Below are positions 26,246 through 34,021 of a stretch of 64,000 nucleotides of DNA, piece by piece. Source of the stretch: Paenibacillus sp. MAHUQ-63 (GTDB lineage: Bacteria > Bacillota > Bacilli > Paenibacillales > NBRC-103111); contig NZ_JARADB010000002.1 in the NCBI RefSeq assembly GCF_028765165.1, positions 1,361,146-1,425,145 of the forward strand, in the 5' to 3' direction. The position numbers and the translations under genes are program-made. Each line of letters starts with the position of its first letter. Within the stretch, counting starts at the first letter, position 1. A model generated the notes under the pieces. It saw only the letters and a list, made by a program, of their open reading frames with translations, was not told the origin of the DNA and did not search any database.

Positions 26246-26953
26246 TTTTCTATTAGCGGATAAAGATAAGTTATGCAGGGCATTTTCATTGAAACCTTTC
26301 ACGATGAGCCATACGGCCAAAATCATTTCATTTGCTGCAACGGGCAGGCATAGCAACGCTCCGGTGGCTGAGATTTGCGGGATGATACCGAACATTTCTA
26401 ATAGAGCTGCCAGAAGGACGAGGACAGACCCTGTCATGCCCAAGATGGGAATGAACCGGGGAACGAGTTTCGTTTGATAAAATATATAGCTGTACATCAT
26501 TGTATTAAGACCCAGCATGAAGTTGGGACCAAGTATAAACGTCCAGTCATGTATCGCTTTGGCCAATATCGCTGAAGCTTGGAAAGGGGAGGAAACAGGG
26601 GAACCCGCCGCTGCGAATTCACGGCTTAACGTTAATAGAGACAGGACGCTGATAATGCCGATCGCAATGATAACCGCTTCAAGGAATCTGAAGCAGAGAT
26701 GCCAGAGGGCAATGGTTTCATTATATTTTCGCAAGATCGGAAACATACCTGTAGAAGTTCCGATCGCAGAGGCAACAAGTATTAACTCCATGAGGGCACC
26801 GAATATGACCTGATTAGCGTGTTCGGAACCTTGCACCATATAATCGGATCCATTCAATATCGGATCGTACATAAGCAGACCGGCTATCGCCGCTACGGCG
26901 GCAAGGATGAAAAAGATCCCAACAAGTTTTGCAGCTTTTTGGTTTGAATGCAT
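26243..26953 (-). CDS. DUF4386 family integral membrane protein
   Basis: 236 residues from the ATG preceded by GGAGTGAAA; an ATG ten codons earlier has no ribosome site. Six hydrophobic segments can be seen, starting with LVGIFFILAAVAAIAGLLMY, plus the conserved FRFLEAVIIAIGIIS and IPILGMTGSVLVL stretches of DUF4386. Function unknown; members are common in soil bacteria. Monocistronic. Confidence 0.75.
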   Translation of the reverse strand: MHSNQKAAKLVGIFFILAAVAAIAGLLMYDPILNGSDYMVQGSEHANQVIFGALMELILVASAIGTSTGMFPILRKYNETIALWHLCFRFLEAVIIAIGIISVLSLLTLSREFAAAGSPVSSPFQASAILAKAIHDWTFILGPNFMLGLNTMMYSYIFYQTKLVPRFIPILGMTGSVLVLLAALLEMFGIIPQISATGALLCLPVAANEMILAVWLIVKGFNENALHNLSLSANRK

Positions 26954-27013
26954 AGTTTCACTCCATTCGATAAATAAATTCATTTGCCGTTAAGCGGGCA
27001 ACGCTTTAAGCGC

Positions 27014-27238
27014 TCAAGGCTTGCCGGGCTGATCATAAAAGAACACTTCCTCCAAAGGCAGGTTGAAAGCATGAGCAATGCGAAAGGCTAATTCTAGTGA
27101 AGGGGAGTAGTTCCCTTTTTCGAGTGATACGATCGTTTGTCTTGTAACGCCTACCATGTCAGCCAATTGCTGCTGAGTCATTTCTTGATGCTCGAAGCGC
27201 AGTCTTCGAATGTGATTGCCGACAACAATTCTACTCAT
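27014..27238 (-). CDS. small XRE-type helix-turn-helix regulator
   Basis: 74 residues; the HTH_3 motif TQQQLADMVGVTRQTIVSLE is nearly consensus, and the C-terminus FNLPLEEVFFYD is typical of the small Bacillus regulators (YvaO/YozG-like) that accompany a membrane protein. Ribosome site GGAGAGG. Its ATG lies one base after the stop of the membrane gene, so it is coupled to it; it probably represses this two-gene operon. Confidence 0.9.
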   Translation of the reverse strand: MSRIVVGNHIRRLRFEHQEMTQQQLADMVGVTRQTIVSLEKGNYSPSLELAFRIAHAFNLPLEEVFFYDQPGKP

Positions 27239-27239
27239 T

Positions 27240-27686
27240 TTAAACGCCTCTCCGGTAGTGATAAAGTTTGGTAACGGAGCCTGTTACATCAGAAAAGAAT
27301 CCGGCAGCGATCAGAATCATGAACATGACCTGTGACGGTTGATCGATAGTCAGCGCTCCCATGGCAATTAGAAAGCCGGCGACAAATACAAAGAAAGAAT
27401 TTCGGGTCGCTTTTAGATCAATCAGCTTATCGAGTTCATCGGCAAAGTTAGGTTCCTTCTCATGGGTGGTGATGCGAAAGACAATGTTAAAGATGATGGA
27501 GATGACAATGTGCGCGATGATGGAAACCAACGTCAGTATGAGGACGAAAGAGCCCCAATAACGAAACGTTTCTAAGGAGCCAGGTTCGCCACCAGGATAT
27601 TTCGGATACATGTACAAAGCGTAGGACACGAAAATAACGATGGCGCTAATTAATGAGACGATGCTTTTCTTTTCTTGATAAGTCAT
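27240..27686 (-). CDS. small integral membrane protein paired with the XRE regulator
   Basis: 148 residues from the ATG preceded by AGGAGG at seven bases; an earlier ATG is three codons upstream. Four transmembrane segments (SLISAIVIFVSYALYMY; VLILTLVSIIAHIVISIIF; FFVFVAGFLIAMGALTI; VMFMILIAAGFFSDV). Family not recognised, but membrane protein plus small XRE regulator is a common two-gene unit of unknown role. Confidence 0.75.
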   Translation of the reverse strand: MTYQEKKSIVSLISAIVIFVSYALYMYPKYPGGEPGSLETFRYWGSFVLILTLVSIIAHIVISIIFNIVFRITTHEKEPNFADELDKLIDLKATRNSFFVFVAGFLIAMGALTIDQPSQVMFMILIAAGFFSDVTGSVTKLYHYRRGV

Positions 27687-27708
27687 TGGCTGCACCTCCT
27701 GTCAAATG

Positions 27709-27720
27709 TGATGATCATCA
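27709..27720. promoter_or_regulatory. palindrome upstream of the membrane/XRE operon
   Basis: TGATGATCATCA is a perfect 12-bp palindrome directly in front of the ribosome site of the membrane gene, in the divergent intergenic region. It is a good candidate operator for the adjacent XRE protein. Confidence 0.45.
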
Positions 27721-27879
27721 TGTATGGTATTCTATTCATAATGTAATAAAAACTATACACAATGTCAAGTTTGTTTTACATGTATTTGAACCGAATGTGT
27801 GGAACCTTTCGTCTTTACTTGTATGCAAACAATTTGATGGGTTGAGATATGCTCATGATCACGAAGGGAGAAGAAAGGA

Positions 27880-28485
27880 ATGGAGCCATACTGGAACCAT
27901 AATACCGCTTTTCATAATGAACTGGTGAATGATGCGAAAACTCGCGGAGGCCGAGTGCTGGACATCGGCTGCGGTGACGGTCTGCTCCTCCAGCGGCTTG
28001 CGCCCGTCGCGCGCCAAGTTGTCGGCATCGATCCCGACCCTCAAGCCATCGTGCGTGCTCAAGCTCGGCTCGCCGCCGCATCGAATGTATCATTAATCAA
28101 CGATGACTTTCTCACGTGGCCTGTACCAGCTAAAGATGAATGCTATGCTACGATCTCCTGCGTTGCAGCGCTGCACCATATGGATTTGCGAGTGGCGCTG
28201 TCCCATATTCGCCGGTTTCTATCGCCAGGCGGACGAATGCTTATCGTTGGGCTTGCTGCAAACAAAACGCTTGCGGATTATGCCTTCTCCGGTTTATGCA
28301 TGCTGCCGATCCGTCTTATGGACCGTGTCCGCGGCGGGGTGCAGGAAATTGATGTCCGGCTGGCGGAGCCCCAACAATCGTTGAGCGAAATACGTCAAAT
28401 CGCGCAGGACATTGTGCCGGGAGCGAAAATTCGCCGTCGTTTTTACTACCGTTACCTCATGACCTGGGACAAACCGTTGGAATAA
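27880..28485 (+). CDS. class I SAM-dependent methyltransferase
   Basis: 201 residues. VLDIGCGDGLLLQRL is motif I; VVGIDPDPQAI the acidic end of strand 2; VAALHHMD the motif after strand 4. The rest of the fold follows the usual order. Substrate unknown. Ribosome site GAGAAGAAAGG. A HIT gene follows ~70 bases later but with its own ribosome site and possibly its own promoter. Confidence 0.88.
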   Translation: MEPYWNHNTAFHNELVNDAKTRGGRVLDIGCGDGLLLQRLAPVARQVVGIDPDPQAIVRAQARLAAASNVSLINDDFLTWPVPAKDECYATISCVAALHHMDLRVALSHIRRFLSPGGRMLIVGLAANKTLADYAFSGLCMLPIRLMDRVRGGVQEIDVRLAEPQQSLSEIRQIAQDIVPGAKIRRRFYYRYLMTWDKPLE

Positions 28486-28539
28486 CCTGTCGTGAACCTG
28501 GGGGATCGTGGTAAACTAGTTCTATGAGGATCATGGGAC

Positions 28540-28548
28540 GGGGGGGGG
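28540..28548 (+). repeat. G9 homopolymer in the ribosome-binding region of the HIT gene
   Basis: Nine consecutive Gs lie six bases before the start codon and form the only Shine-Dalgarno-like sequence of the next gene. Such tracts slip during replication, and their length would change spacing to the start codon. Confidence 0.6.
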
Positions 28549-28554
28549 ACATGT

Positions 28555-28980
28555 ATGCCGGGAAATCCATGTTTGGGCTGTTGCTTGGCGAATAAAGAGA
28601 TTGAAGTGAATGTCGTCTACGAGAATGAGTTGGTCACATGCATTTTGGATATTGCACCAATCAATGAAGGCCATATGCTCATTCTACCGAAGGTTCATTA
28701 TCACGATATGGATGAATTGGATGAGGTAACGGCTAATGAAATTATGAAGGTCTCCAGACTGCTCGCACGGCTTCTAAAGGCTCATTTCCAACCGGATGGC
28801 GTCACCATTATTCAAAATAACGGCACATTTAATGATTTATCGCATTATCACATGCATATCTTTCCGCGGTATGACTCGGATGGCTTCGCCTGGGTGGAGC
28901 CATCCGTTTCGGCTAATGCCAAAGGACGTCTTCGCGAAACATGCCGCACGTTGGCCGGTGTAATCAAGTCTTATAGGTAA
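28555..28980 (+). CDS. HIT family nucleotide-binding protein
   Basis: 141 residues. HYHMHIFPR is the histidine triad active site (HxHxH), preceded by INEGHMLILPKVH and NNGTFNDLSH. N-terminal CLGCC could bind zinc with a later histidine, as in many HIT proteins. These enzymes hydrolyse nucleotide phosphoramidates or dinucleotides. Translation depends on the G9 tract upstream. Terminator follows about 90 bases later, beyond which the spore gene converges. Confidence 0.9.
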   Translation: MPGNPCLGCCLANKEIEVNVVYENELVTCILDIAPINEGHMLILPKVHYHDMDELDEVTANEIMKVSRLLARLLKAHFQPDGVTIIQNNGTFNDLSHYHMHIFPRYDSDGFAWVEPSVSANAKGRLRETCRTLAGVIKSYR

Positions 28981-29073
28981 AGGAGAGTTCGACTCTGTGA
29001 ATCTCAATCACAAGAAACCTATTGATTACGTTGAACAAATTATTTTTAAACACATTCTGGCTTCACAAATGAG

Positions 29074-29100
29074 AAGGGTGCCGATTAGGCACCCTTTTTT
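29074..29100. terminator. bidirectional terminator between HIT gene and sspH
   Basis: AAGGGTGCC (29074-29082) pairs with GGCACCCTT (29088-29096), with a T run on the plus strand; sspH ends within it. Confidence 0.88.
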
Positions 29101-29279
29101 TATTGCTCTATTAGACTGCTCAGCGGGACTTGTTGTTCGTTCTCCGGTTGATCCAGCGGATAAATTCTGGCGGTTTCATTACCTTCGTCTACATGTTGGA
29201 TGTAAATGGGAACGCCATTGCACGTTACATTCGCCATAACCGGTGAATCGGCAATTTCCATCGCACGTTGTGGATTCAT
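29100..29279 (-). CDS. sspH: H-type small acid-soluble spore protein
   Basis: 59 residues from the ATG preceded by GGAGG (a frame five codons longer ignores that site). The sequence closely follows Bacillus SspH: MNPQRAMEIADSP at the start and IQHVDEGNETARIYPLD in the middle, including the invariant HVDE.NETARIY block. Such proteins are made in the forespore under sigma-G or sigma-K control. This is direct evidence that the organism sporulates. Confidence 0.93.
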   Translation of the reverse strand: MNPQRAMEIADSPVMANVTCNGVPIYIQHVDEGNETARIYPLDQPENEQQVPLSSLIEQ

Positions 29280-29324
29280 TGTCCATACCTCCATCTCATT
29301 TTAACGATACTAATATTGGCTATG

Positions 29325-29483
29325 ATGCCAATTCTTATTCCGTACAAGCGTAAAAACGCACACACGAAAATCCGACCGGAAGTATACGTTGAATTATACA
29401 TTTGGATCATTTCGAGAGTCGCTAGGTTCTGTGAGAATGAAGAGAGTGAACTTGCCGCTAGAATTCAAGAATGTGCCAGATAA
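29325..29483 (+). CDS. possible tiny protein (52 aa), doubtful
   Basis: An ATG at 29325 opens a 52-residue basic-to-acidic frame (MPILIPYKRKNAH at the start, ESELAARIQECAR at the end) that stops just before a hairpin. There is no clear ribosome site and no similarity I recognise. The rest of this ~310-base gap holds an ATTGGC/GCCAAT inverted pair at 29315-29332 and the sspH upstream region. I list it because of the terminator-like hairpin immediately after its stop. Confidence 0.25.
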   Translation: MPILIPYKRKNAHTKIRPEVYVELYIWIISRVARFCENEESELAARIQECAR

Positions 29484-29486
29484 CTC

Positions 29487-29510
29487 GCGGGAAGTGATTC
29501 CCGCTATTTT
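29487..29510 (+). terminator. terminator-like hairpin
   Basis: GCGGGAA (29487-29493) pairs with TTCCCGC (29498-29504), followed by TATTTT. Confidence 0.55.
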
Positions 29511-29590
29511 CCCGAAAATGAGGAATGTCCTGCTCAAGACGGCGGGATGTTCAGGATGGTAAGCTTAACGACATCGAATAGCTGAAAAGG

Positions 29591-30712
29591 ATGATGATGA
29601 TGACGATAATGGAAGTGACCCCCTACGATAAGGTGCGGTCATTGCTGCTCGAAACGATGGCTGATGGCGGAGGAACGGCAGTCCAGACGAAGCTGGCCCA
29701 TTTCGCCGCGACTTTGGAGATCGCCAAAAAACCGGGTGACATGCTGCCTTTTCTGTTCGCCATGGCGTTGATGAAACGATTGGATCCCGTTCAGAACGAA
29801 CAAATGAACCTCTACTTGAAGCAGTACGACGTCCCGCAGATCACGTTGTTTAATTTGCTGGCGGAGCAATACCCGATGGTCACCGGCGCCTCACGCATTG
29901 CGAACAGTCTGCTGACCGGCTATATACATCCCGGGGAACCCGTCACGTTCCTGGAGATCGGGATTGGCACCGGGCGCCAAATCGTCTCGCTGCTGGAGGA
30001 ACTGGCATTGCAAGACAGACGTCCCTCACGGATTGACCTGTATGCGATAGAACCGAATGAGCTTTGTTTGCAGTTAGCGCACGATAACGTGAAGCGAGCC
30101 GCCGAAAGCTGCGGGATCAGCGTCACGTTCCATCCGATCGCCTACGAAGTCGAGAATGTGCCTGACGCTATTTGGAGCCTTCTGGCTGAGCGCCAAGGCC
30201 ATCTGGTCAACGCCTCCTTCGCGCTGCATCATATTCGAGATTCGCACGCGGGTTCGGGCGGCAAGAATGGCGTATTAAGTAAGCTTCGCTCGTTGAACCC
30301 GGCAGTCGTTGTGATGTGCGAGCCGGACTCAGATCATCAGACGGCCGATCTGAGCAGCCGGTTCGTTCATTGCTGGGAACACTTCTCTCTGGTGTTCGGA
30401 GTGATCGATTCGCTGGAGATTCCTTACGAACAGAAGAGAGCGCTGAAAATTTTCTTCGGTCGCGAGATTGAGGATATTATCGGCAGCCCCGAACATTCGC
30501 GCTGTGAACGCCACGAGTCTACTACGAATTGGATCGGCCGGTTGGAACGTGCCGGTTTCTCGCCGAACCCGGACTTATATGCTCTATATATGCACATCCC
30601 GCAAGGCATCCCGTGCGACTTAGGGGAATGGCGAATTGGCCTAGGCTGCGGAGAAACGAACCTCGTATCCGTGCTATGCGCCGTCCCGCGAGGATCGGCT
30701 TCCAACGGATGA
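29591..30712 (+). CDS. bacterial GRAS-domain protein (putative methyltransferase-like)
   Basis: 373 residues; the exact ATG among four in a row is uncertain (AAAAGG lies just before). A Rossmann core starts with FLEIGIGTGRQ (120-130). The C-terminal half matches the GRAS signature set: FHPIAYEVENV (180-190), VNASFALHHIRD, FFGREIEDI (288-296), CERHE (305-309) and a SAW-like end WRIGLGCGETNLVSVL (347-362). GRAS proteins are best known as plant gibberellin-response regulators; bacterial members have been proposed to be small-molecule methyltransferases. No partner gene is adjacent. Confidence 0.8.
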   Translation: MMMMTIMEVTPYDKVRSLLLETMADGGGTAVQTKLAHFAATLEIAKKPGDMLPFLFAMALMKRLDPVQNEQMNLYLKQYDVPQITLFNLLAEQYPMVTGASRIANSLLTGYIHPGEPVTFLEIGIGTGRQIVSLLEELALQDRRPSRIDLYAIEPNELCLQLAHDNVKRAAESCGISVTFHPIAYEVENVPDAIWSLLAERQGHLVNASFALHHIRDSHAGSGGKNGVLSKLRSLNPAVVVMCEPDSDHQTADLSSRFVHCWEHFSLVFGVIDSLEIPYEQKRALKIFFGREIEDIIGSPEHSRCERHESTTNWIGRLERAGFSPNPDLYALYMHIPQGIPCDLGEWRIGLGCGETNLVSVLCAVPRGSASNG

Positions 30713-30860
30713 TCGTTTGCAAGTTTATGCAGTCAGGAATATACTGATCATACACGAATATGGCGGATGTATTGGCATAATCAGCTGCAGCTTGCTGATA
30801 GCCTGCATCCGTTTCGTATTGCTATCATCTTACATAATAGGAGAAGGAGGCAAGTCCAGA

Positions 30861-31817
30861 ATGAAGCTTCGCTGTGCGATATTAGACGATTATCAGCAAG
30901 TGGCTCTGAGCGCCGCTGATTGGTCTCAAGTGATGGACAAGGTGGAGGTCAAGAGTATCTCTCGCCATATCGATCAGCAGGAGGAACTCATTGAACAGAT
31001 CGCCGATTGCGAAATCGTTGTGATTATGCGCGAACGGACGCCATTCCGCGCATCGCTGCTTGCCCGGCTCCCCCGATTGAAGCTGCTTATCACGACAGGC
31101 ATGCGCAATGCCTCCATCGACCTGGAAGCAGCCGCTTCGCAAGGCGTGACCGTGTGCGGCACAGGCGGTGCCGGCAACGCCACCGCCGAACTGACATGGG
31201 CTTTGCTTTTGGGGCTCGCCCGCAACATTGTTCAGGAACACAATGCAATTCGAGGCGGCGGGTGGCAAAGCACGATCGGAACGGATCTGTACGGCAAGAC
31301 GCTGGGCGTACTTGGGCTGGGCAAGCTGGGCAGCAAGATCGCCCAATTCGGCCAAGCCTTCGGCATGAAGGTCATGGCGTGGAGCCAAAATTTGACGCAA
31401 GAACGGGCTGAAGAAGCGGGAGTCCAGCTGGCTGCATCCAAGGAAGAACTGCTGGAGAACAGCGATTTCGTATCCATCCATCTTGTATTGAGCGATCGTA
31501 CCCGAGGACTGCTGCAAGCCGAAGATCTGAAGCGCATGCGTCCGACAGCCTATCTGATCAATACGTCACGCGCGCCGATCGTGAATCAAGCCGCGCTGGC
31601 TGAAGCTTTGCAGAATGGCTGGATTGCCGGCGCCGCAGTCGATGTGTTCGAGGTGGAACCGCTGCCGAAGGACGATATATACCGATCGCTTCCGAATCTG
31701 CTTACTACGCCTCATATCGGTTATGTATCGCAAGCGAATTATGAAGCGTTCTATAGAGACGTTGTTCAAGATATTGAAGCTTATCTGACCGGTTCGCCGG
31801 TTCGAACGCTTGCTTGA
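30861..31817 (+). CDS. D-2-hydroxyacid dehydrogenase
   Basis: 318 residues from ATG 30861 with AAGGAGG; the longer open frame upstream is not needed. Rossmann motif LGVLGLGKLGSKIA is intact, and the catalytic set is present: arginine in INTSRAP, glutamate in FEVEP, histidine in TTPHIGY. It reduces or oxidises a 2-keto/2-hydroxy acid with NAD(P)H. The substrate is not obvious. Monocistronic, ended by a long perfect stem. Confidence 0.92.
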   Translation: MKLRCAILDDYQQVALSAADWSQVMDKVEVKSISRHIDQQEELIEQIADCEIVVIMRERTPFRASLLARLPRLKLLITTGMRNASIDLEAAASQGVTVCGTGGAGNATAELTWALLLGLARNIVQEHNAIRGGGWQSTIGTDLYGKTLGVLGLGKLGSKIAQFGQAFGMKVMAWSQNLTQERAEEAGVQLAASKEELLENSDFVSIHLVLSDRTRGLLQAEDLKRMRPTAYLINTSRAPIVNQAALAEALQNGWIAGAAVDVFEVEPLPKDDIYRSLPNLLTTPHIGYVSQANYEAFYRDVVQDIEAYLTGSPVRTLA

Positions 31818-31833
31818 TTCGAACTGACGTATC

Positions 31834-31864
31834 GCACAAACCCGCGGACTCCGCGGGTTTGTGC
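31834..31864. terminator. perfect stem-loop between convergent genes
   Basis: GCACAAACCCGCGG and CCGCGGGTTTGTGC pair perfectly around a three-base loop. T tracts are short; probably bidirectional. Confidence 0.7.
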
Positions 31865-31878
31865 TTATTCCGGGCTTG

Positions 31879-32955
31879 TTAATTCGCACGTATCTTAATG
31901 TATCCTTCGTTCTGAATATCAGTATGAATGTGAACATTCATTTTCAATTGAGGATAGTACGCGGTTCTCCATCGTTCCAGTTCTTTCCGGGATAGCTTGG
32001 TTCTAAAATGCTGTCCGACGGCTAGAATATCCGCTTCACTCTCTTGAACTTTGGCAAAAAGCTGTTGGAAACGTTCCGTGAGCAGAGTTTCCAATTCCTG
32101 CTTAATGAGCGCTTGTGAAGGATTTCCCCTCGTTTCCAGAACGACGACCTTCATTTTAATCGTGCTATTCATGAGCGGTTTGTTATCCATGAGCTCGCTC
32201 TTGTGATACATCGAATTACTGACAATTAAGACACTGGCATGGTCCATCACTTCAATTTTCCCCTGCGTGCTCTCTTTATTGAAGGCGTTATAAAGCAGCG
32301 TCTCGTCGGAGCTGATTTGCCCGACCATTTTTCCATTTTTTATAATCGCAGAACCTTCATATTCGCAAGTCAAATCTTTGCCGGTTTTTAGAACGGGAAT
32401 CGCGATGTCATTCGTATAGGAATAAATACTGCGATACGTCTGCCATATTTGCGCTCTGGCGATTTGCGGATTCCATCCGGCATTTTTTTCAAAAAAGTCG
32501 TAGACGAAGGATCCCTTCGGCACCGAAATTTCCGCTTCCTTCGATAGAAAGTGGGTAATGTCTTCATCGCATATCGCAATGTAAGCCTTGAGGGAAATTT
32601 CTCCGCTTCTCATGAAGCTGGAGAGGATGTCTTTCATGCCTTGCTGGGCCAGCTTTTTTTCTATGACGATCACTTTGATATGGAGCAAGTCGATTTCTTT
32701 CTCTTTATTGACACTGATCTTATCGACCGCTTGGCTGATTGTTTTTCCGGTTTCGGTAATTTCATTTAATTTGATTTTGCTCTGATCCAGCTCGGGCGTT
32801 TGCAAAATGATTTTATACTCACCATCCTGCATCGTAATTCCCATCACCAAAGGTAAAGATCGATGATTGATATCTTTGTTATCCCAACAACCGCTTAGAA
32901 TGACGAGCAAACCTAGAATCATGAATATTTGGCTTGCCGATTTAAGAATGTTCAT
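31879..32955 (-). CDS. Ger(x)C family spore germination lipoprotein
   Basis: 358 residues. Type II signal peptide with lipobox LSGCWD and the typical start of the family, CWDNKDINHRSLPLVMGI. This is the C subunit of a GerA-type germinant receptor, an outer-face lipoprotein of the inner spore membrane. It overlaps the permease gene by 14 bases. Last gene of the gerA-gerB-gerC operon; expected to be expressed in the forespore. Confidence 0.93.
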   Translation of the reverse strand: MNILKSASQIFMILGLLVILSGCWDNKDINHRSLPLVMGITMQDGEYKIILQTPELDQSKIKLNEITETGKTISQAVDKISVNKEKEIDLLHIKVIVIEKKLAQQGMKDILSSFMRSGEISLKAYIAICDEDITHFLSKEAEISVPKGSFVYDFFEKNAGWNPQIARAQIWQTYRSIYSYTNDIAIPVLKTGKDLTCEYEGSAIIKNGKMVGQISSDETLLYNAFNKESTQGKIEVMDHASVLIVSNSMYHKSELMDNKPLMNSTIKMKVVVLETRGNPSQALIKQELETLLTERFQQLFAKVQESEADILAVGQHFRTKLSRKELERWRTAYYPQLKMNVHIHTDIQNEGYIKIRAN

Positions 32956-34021
32956 GACTCACCTTCCTCTTCGCACGCAGACCTAGTAATAATACGGAGA
33001 GTGGAACCGTTACGAAGACAAACAATCTTAATGGTGTGTTCCACCATAGCAGCTTCTCAACCATTTTCCAATCGGGAATCATTAAACAGAAGCTAAAGAC
33101 AACAACGGAGAGCGATAGCAGCAGATAGACCGGTTTAATAAAAGGGAGGGACTGGCTTAGCATCCGGTTGATTTGCCACAGCGTCAACGAGATAAACAGC
33201 ATGATGAAAGTAATCAGCGAGAGCAGGAAGAACATAGTGACTCTGTCAAACATCAGCCAGTTGATACTTAACGTATCGACAACAACAACGAAAGGAAAAT
33301 GCAGAGTGAAGGCCGTTGATTCTCCGAATGTAAGAAGTGGAATATAGACGGAGAAGATGAAGAAGGGGATGAGGGCGGCCGCGGCTAACAGCACTTTGTT
33401 CCTTTGATACGTGAAATACGGCTGTAAGTAACCAAGAAACAGGAATCCGCCTGAGAAGGCAAAAAAGCTCTGATAGAACGAAGGTTTGGCGACGAACGAT
33501 AAGTCAAGATCAAATATAGGAAGGGCATAGTTCCAATCCATGTTCTGGAATGAAGTGATGACGATGAATAGTGTCAGGGGCAGAAACAGGATGCTGAGAA
33601 GAACCCCCGTGCGAAATAACGTTTCAACTCCTTTGGAGGCGATGTAAGTGGATAACACCAGCAATAAGAGCATGATCGCCCAGAGCGGCGTACTGGATAA
33701 GAAGATGATCGTAATGACTTCCGAATAAGCGCGCACGGAAAGGACGGTTACCACGAATAAATAAAGCAGAATGGGCACAAGGAAGAGGAGCGCAATTCCT
33801 TTCCCGGCACTCCGATAAATCCGTATAATATCCCATCTTGGAAAATAACTCAGGCCTTTCATATAGGTGGCAATGACGGCAAAATGAATCGCAATCCCAA
33901 TCAGAATAACAACCCAATGTCCTTTGTTTGTGCTGGAAATAATATCTTCCGGATACAAGAAGAAAATAAGCCCCAGATGCGTGAGAACATACATGAGCAC
34001 GACAGATATGCTTTTATCCAT
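32942..34021 (-). CDS. GerAB/GerKB-type spore germination permease
   Basis: 359 residues with about ten transmembrane helices, of the APC-type amino acid permease fold used by the B subunits of germinant receptors, which bind the germinant. It overlaps the A subunit gene by eight bases and the C subunit gene by 14. The internal stretch with ...YFTYQRNKVLLAAAAL... and LTLWQINRMLSQSLPFIKP is typical of the family. Confidence 0.92.
   Translation of the reverse strand: MDKSISVVLMYVLTHLGLIFFLYPEDIISSTNKGHWVVILIGIAIHFAVIATYMKGLSYFPRWDIIRIYRSAGKGIALLFLVPILLYLFVVTVLSVRAYSEVITIIFLSSTPLWAIMLLLLVLSTYIASKGVETLFRTGVLLSILFLPLTLFIVITSFQNMDWNYALPIFDLDLSFVAKPSFYQSFFAFSGGFLFLGYLQPYFTYQRNKVLLAAAALIPFFIFSVYIPLLTFGESTAFTLHFPFVVVVDTLSINWLMFDRVTMFFLLSLITFIMLFISLTLWQINRMLSQSLPFIKPVYLLLSLSVVVFSFCLMIPDWKMVEKLLWWNTPLRLFVFVTVPLSVLLLGLRAKRKVSHEHS

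Noticed and set aside
28981-29073. Short frame after the HIT gene continuing through the terminator
   Set aside because: It crosses a strong bidirectional terminator and overlaps sspH on the other strand.
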